Under the pieces are notes generated by a model, which worked only from the letters and a program-made list of their open reading frames with translations, made no database searches and was not told the DNA's origin. A stretch of DNA of 64,000 nt from Diadema setosum (taxonomy: Eukaryota; Echinodermata; Echinoidea; Diadematoida; Diadematidae): contig CM067069.1 in assembly GCA_033980235.1 (NCBI GenBank), forward strand, positions 16,229,150 to 16,293,149, written 5' to 3'. This document shows positions 59,613-64,000 of this stretch, piece by piece; position 1 is the stretch's first letter; each line of letters begins with the position of its first letter. Both the position numbers and the translations under genes were made by a program.

Positions 59613-60462
59613 GCATACATCACAAAATCCTTTTCAAAGAAGAGAAAATATTAGGTGCATTTTGATGAGCCTATCTAATTGCTATCTAATTGTTTTCATT
59701 ATATCTTCCTTCAGTAAATGTGAAATTACCACTCTTGGTTTTGTGTATGAAGAGTTTAGATAAGTGCACAAACATTTGTCAGTGACAATCAATTTTACCT
59801 GTGTAATTACTCTGTACTAATTGTTAATTTCAGCCCATTGGGCCATGTATGTCCGTAACAAAACAAAAAAAACATGTTTTTTTTTTTTTTTTAAAGTTTT
59901 ACAAATTAAGCACTCAGTAAAGAAGAACATACTAATTGAATGCAAAGCAAGCTCATAACCCTCTTCCGAAACACTCATAAAGAAACTTCTGCTCTGTAAT
60001 AATTAAGTAGTCAATTATTGTCAAAAAGTGTACATCTGTAACAGACACATAGTGTGACTGTATGTGAGCTTTATAATTTCATAAGGATTGATTTGTTGAT
60101 TTTATTTTCTGATGTTTATTTGTGATTTAATTGAAAGGTAGCATGGAACATCTCGATAACTACGATTAAGTTGGAATACTTGTTAATTAAAACTAATAAG
60201 CAGTGTTTGTTTGTTTTGTTTTTTGTTGATTGCATTGCACACATATTAAAAAACGACTTTTGATAGTGGGTGTGCATGGAAATTAAGCCTTTTTGTAATT
60301 TTGTAATTCGCAGAAAGATGATAAATGCAGCCTTTAATGCAGCCTTTTCTACATCGCACCTGAGAACTGGATTGTATTCGGCTATCAATAGCATTGATAG
60401 ATATAGCCCTGCATGTGGTGTGTGAGTGTGTGAACATAATACATGTAATTATCCATACATGC

Positions 60463-60623
60463 CAGGGCTGTCAACACGGGAAACTAGTCGAGAGTGAGAC
60501 TCCCATAGGCCAATGCTATAATTTAGAAGTCAAAATGCGTGAGATCAATAGAAATGCATGGAAATGAAATAAGTTTTAGATCGAGTGAGAAAGGACCTCA
60601 ATGCATGAGAGTTGGCAGCCCTG
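60463..60623. mobile_element. hAT-like MITE with CAGGGCTG ends, copy 1
   Basis: 161 bp. Ends CAGGGCTGTCAA and, reversed, CAGGGCTGCCAA. The body (GTCGAGAGTGAGACTCC and on) recurs at 62503-62655. No clear target duplication. Confidence 0.65.
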
Positions 60624-61123
60624 ATGTGCACATGTATGCAAAGTTTGTATGTGCTAGGCTTTGCATTATGCGTAACAAGTTTGAATATTTTGCACACTAC
60701 AGCATACACATGAAGTGGAACATTATCATTAAATGCAATTTACGTGTAATGGTAAAGCAAGAACTGTAACTACCGGTACACAATCAATGTAATATTTTGC
60801 AACAACATTCCCGCATGCATATATTGATCAGAAGAAAGCTATATAAAGTTATAGGGCCAGTACCAGGTATCGCACAAACATTTGATGAAGTCCAAATGTC
60901 AAATTGACAAACACAAGTAAGTCAAATGCTCACAACTCATAAAAGGATATACAGTAGTTCTGGACACTCAATCGAAATGTTTATTCACAGCTCCTAATCA
61001 TTGCATGATCACCATCCAGTGCACCACTGGCCTCATCCTGTGAAGTAAACAGTTTACAAGAGAATATGGGATAGACTTACAGTTATTGTACAAACTACGT
61101 ACTATGAAATCCGTTTAACAATA

Positions 61124-62056
61124 CAGGGGAAACTCGGTATAACGAACACTGCTATAACGAGATATCGGTTATAACGAGGAAATTTTCTCGGTCCCAAATT
61201 TCCTTCCACACAAGTCTATGTAAAATGCTACTCTTATAGCGAGATCGGCTATAACGAAAAAACTGCTATAACGAGATAAATTTTGTGACTTCCAAACAAA
61301 GAAAAACATAGTAAATCAAACCTGCTATAGCGAGGTAAAGCAAAATGCCTTCGGTAAAGCTTTGCTTCGTCTGTGCTATCATCTTCCGAGATTGTAAAGC
61401 TTCATGCGCCAAAAACTGTCTTGTACACACATAATCATTTTCTTCAGTGCACTCCAGCTAGCACTGCATGTTGTACGTGTGAAGTGTGTGTGTGCACGCA
61501 CACTGATACATGCAGAAAATGTGGTGGGACGGCCATATGTATACATGACATCATCATGATATGACGTTTAGCAGGTGTGAGGCAATCTGATGCTGTGATT
61601 GGCCTTCTACTTAGGGAATTCCCCGTCTTCACACACACGCAGTCATAATGTACATACAGAATGTGTCACATACACACACAACATTGTGCAGACCATATTC
61701 AAGCTTTCCACACAACACACACCCATACGATAACCACATACCAATCCACAGACGATCTTGATACAATCGCAAGCTATATAGATTTACAAATTCAAACATC
61801 TACAATTAATAAGAAACACATTCTTGATATTGGATTTCCTTGGCGAAAAACATCTTCTTACCCATAAAGGTGAGTAATTCCCTCACACACAATATCAAGT
61901 TATCAGTATTGATTGAAATATGATGGGTAGTCCCACATGTGCAAATTAATGTATTTATTTTATGCCTTCTTTTATGCCTACTGATATAACGAGATATCGG
62001 CTATAACGAGGAAAATGACTCGGTCCCGACCATCTCGTTATATCGAGTTTCCACTG
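61124..62056. mobile_element. pogo/Tigger-like MITE
   Basis: 933 bp between TA dinucleotides (61122-61123, 62057-62058). Ends CAGGGGAAACTCGGTATAAC and, reversed, CAGTGGAAACTCGATATAAC, the CAGTGGAA-CTCG-TATAACGA pattern of pogo-group elements. Subterminal ATAACGAGATATCGG motifs recur at both ends. No transposase frame. Confidence 0.75.
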
Positions 62057-62502
62057 TATTTGTGAGTCAGGACACCGCTCTTTTGTCACAGTCGTCATCT
62101 TATGGCGAGTCCTCTTCTTCAAATGGCCATGTTCACGATGAGCAACATATACATGCTGGTTTCAGAGGATTTATATTGTGGGGATGGAAAGTGTGGAACG
62201 ATGTCTGGCCTATGTCCATCAGTGCAGGGGTCAGAAAAGGTCAAGACCTAGCCAACTGCCAAATCCACAGAGGGTTCAGTGAGTGGAATGTGATAATTCA
62301 GACACACTAGCACAGTGCCTGCACTACATTGTAGCTGTACAGTTCTCATTGCAGTGTGTCTGCAAACCAAGGCCATAGACAATGTTTTGGTGGGACAAAG
62401 CCACTTGTATGAAATATATTAAACTAACAATCCCACCTCATCCCTGCTCGTGGATATACAGTTCTGTATCATACACTTGAACATTAAAGGGGATGGCTAG
62501 TA

Positions 62503-62655
62503 CAGGGCTGCCATGATTGGAAACTAGTTGAGAGTGAGACTCCAATAGGCCAATGCTATAAGTTAGGAGTCAAAATGAGTGATATCAATAGAAATGCATG
62601 CAAATGAAATAAAGTTTTAGAGTGAGAAAGGACCAAAATGAGTGCCAGCAACTGT
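62503..62655. mobile_element. hAT-like MITE with CAGGGCTG ends, copy 2
   Basis: Diverged copy of 60463-60623 in the same orientation. The left end is kept and the right end has decayed. Confidence 0.6.
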
Positions 62656-62656
62656 T

Positions 62657-62951
62657 CAGTGGGAATGCTGGGGGATGATTGTTCCAATCCTTGTGGGATA
62701 GAGTACTTTATATACCGGTATCTATTGTTGTGTGAAAATTATTTGCTTGAGAATTAATGGTCTCGTATTTAATTATTATTCAAGTAATGTGCAGTTCAAT
62801 GTTTCCAGGTTAGCATGCCTGACAGTGATGGGGCATATACTGCACATTACTTGAATATGAGATCATTCTGAGGCAAATAATTTTCATTCAACATATACTC
62901 ATAAAAGAATCCCACAAGGATTGCAACAATCACCCCTCAGCATTCCCACTG
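62657..62951. repeat. Long imperfect palindrome
   Basis: The left arm (CAGTGGGAATGCTGGGGGAT and on) is repeated inverted at the right end. Pairing continues through AAAATTATTTGC and TCAAGTAATGTGCAG blocks, giving arms of about 130 bp around a 30-base centre. Confidence 0.8.
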
Positions 62952-64000
62952 ATTCCCACTGATCAGTTTGGTAATACAGGCTATCCCCTGTAAGTATGCA
63001 TTTCAGTTAATTGAAACAGGTTTGTTTAGTATTTGTTTGTTCATGTGTTTGCTTGTTTTGGTGATCATGGCGATCATGGAAATTTGACAGAATTCCACAG
63101 TAACATACCCAGTTTCATGTTGATTGTGAAGTTAAGGCAATTTAGATGATTTTGATAATTTACATGTGAATGCTGGGTTAGTGTTGTGTTGGGTTGTGTG
63201 TGTGTGTGTTTTGCGTTTGTGTTAAGAATTATTTAAACGAAAAGTGCAAAGATGATGGGATGTACCCATGATTTTTTTTTCTTTTTTTATGTCTAGAGCG
63301 TCTGGTATTATTTTATAGAAAGCTGTTTTTTTTTTAAGTCACCTTGATATGAGGTCCTCATCCTTTTCATCCAATTTAGCTATACTGCCATGTAATTGAT
63401 TAATTGTAAGCCCTAGGGATCTCACTAATCTGGCTGTGGTGACAGAACAATAATGTTTGTATAGGCCTATGCCAGAATGAATGTATTTGCAAAAGTTAAG
63501 GGTCCCTTTAAGACACCCAAACTTGGTGGCACACAGAGTGTATGGTGCACACAGTAAAGTGCAGATACAGTGGGCCAATGTTACTTTACTCTCCCCTGAC
63601 CATGAGTCTGGTGAATGTTTTGGCCAAGTCTTATCAAGGTGACATTCTTTTTGACCCCTGAACTGTACAGGGGCAAAAGTTAAATACTTTCCCCACAATA
63701 CAGCATACACTGGACACTCTGACTGATTGTGAACATACAACTTCCTGCATTGAGAAAGTATACTGTCCAGGGCCCTTTTCATGAAACTTGTTATGAGTGC
63801 CAAATTGCAATTATAGCTGTTGTAATGAAATCCTTACATGATTGGATTAGCGCAGAACAAATTTGTCACAGAAATGTGGTAGTTAATGTCACGGATAACA
63901 AGTTTTGACTTAGGACCAACCTAACAGGTTCCATAATTTAGTTGCTAAAATTTTTTCAGTTACCCCTTTTTCCTTTAATAGCAGAGTTCTAAACTGTTTT

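Larger units (their letters stand above)
62488..62989. mobile_element. TTAA-type fold-back element (family E)
   Basis: About 502 bp. Left TTAA at 62484-62487, right GTAA at 62990-62993. Ends AGGGGATGGCTAGTA and, reversed, AGGGGATAGCCTGTA. It contains a hAT-like copy (62503-62655) and a long imperfect palindrome (62657-62951). Confidence 0.6.
58417..64000 (+). other. Start of the next intron of the oxidase-activator gene
   Basis: At least 5.6 kb. Holds the 29-bp minisatellite, a pogo-like MITE, hAT-like repeats and a fold-back element. The minus-strand 154-codon frame at 63339-63803 has no recognised domain and ends at a GGGCCCTTTTCATGAAA repeat typical of transposon ends. Confidence 0.5.

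Noticed and set aside
58516..59623. Large ORFs (up to 366 codons) on both strands
   Set aside because: They are generated by a stop-free 29-bp repeat. Frames on both strands are open equally, and no start or domain supports a gene.
63339..63803. 154-codon minus-strand ORF
   Set aside because: No domain recognised, overlaps a repeat end, and shows no splice or codon-bias support.

Overview
The window is nuclear DNA from an animal. Its few genes are split by long AT-rich introns with GT..AG junctions, and the rest is dense in small inverted-repeat transposons, microsatellites and G/C homopolymer runs. Protein similarity recognised from memory (EDF1, an NFKBIL1-like protein, a p67phox-type NADPH oxidase activator), a decayed CR1/L2-like LINE with an ATT tail, and the many TTAA-flanked MITEs fit a marine invertebrate deuterostome. 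An echinoderm such as a sea urchin is my best guess; the species is not determined. No tRNA, rRNA, CRISPR or bacterial feature was seen.

Layout. 4.3-8.3 kb, minus strand: the first two coding exons of an NFKBIL1-like ankyrin protein; the rest was not found and may lie beyond the left edge. 11.6-14.7 kb, minus strand: a complete three-exon gene for an unrecognised helical protein of 205 residues. 20.1-28.2 kb, minus strand: a complete six-exon EDF1/MBF1 gene (145 residues). 28.2-37.4 kb: intergenic, with microsatellites, a cluster of palindromes and a LINE fragment. 37.4 kb to the right edge, plus strand: the start of a p67phox (NCF2/NOXA1-type) gene. It has two separate first coding exons, 9.7 kb apart, each encoding a different version of TPR1 and each joining in phase 0 to the same TPR2-TPR3 exon at 58.2 kb. 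The remaining exons are not visible and probably lie to the right.

The non-coding part is a stack of transposon generations. At least five families of TTAA-flanked MITEs are present. Other elements have GTGACC ends and 4-bp A/T target duplications; one of these sits inside a TTAA MITE and another inside a 2.4-kb palindromic element. A hAT-like element lies inside a TA-flanked element, two hAT-like copies lie in EDF1 introns, and there is a pogo/Tigger-like MITE. Just after the shared TPR exon is a 1-kb minisatellite of about 35 copies of a 29-bp hairpin unit. It is open in nearly all reading frames and so gives large false ORFs.

The strongest candidate for new biology is the alternative TPR1 exon pair of the oxidase activator, possibly with a second promoter in the CpG-rich stretch at 44.8-46.1 kb.
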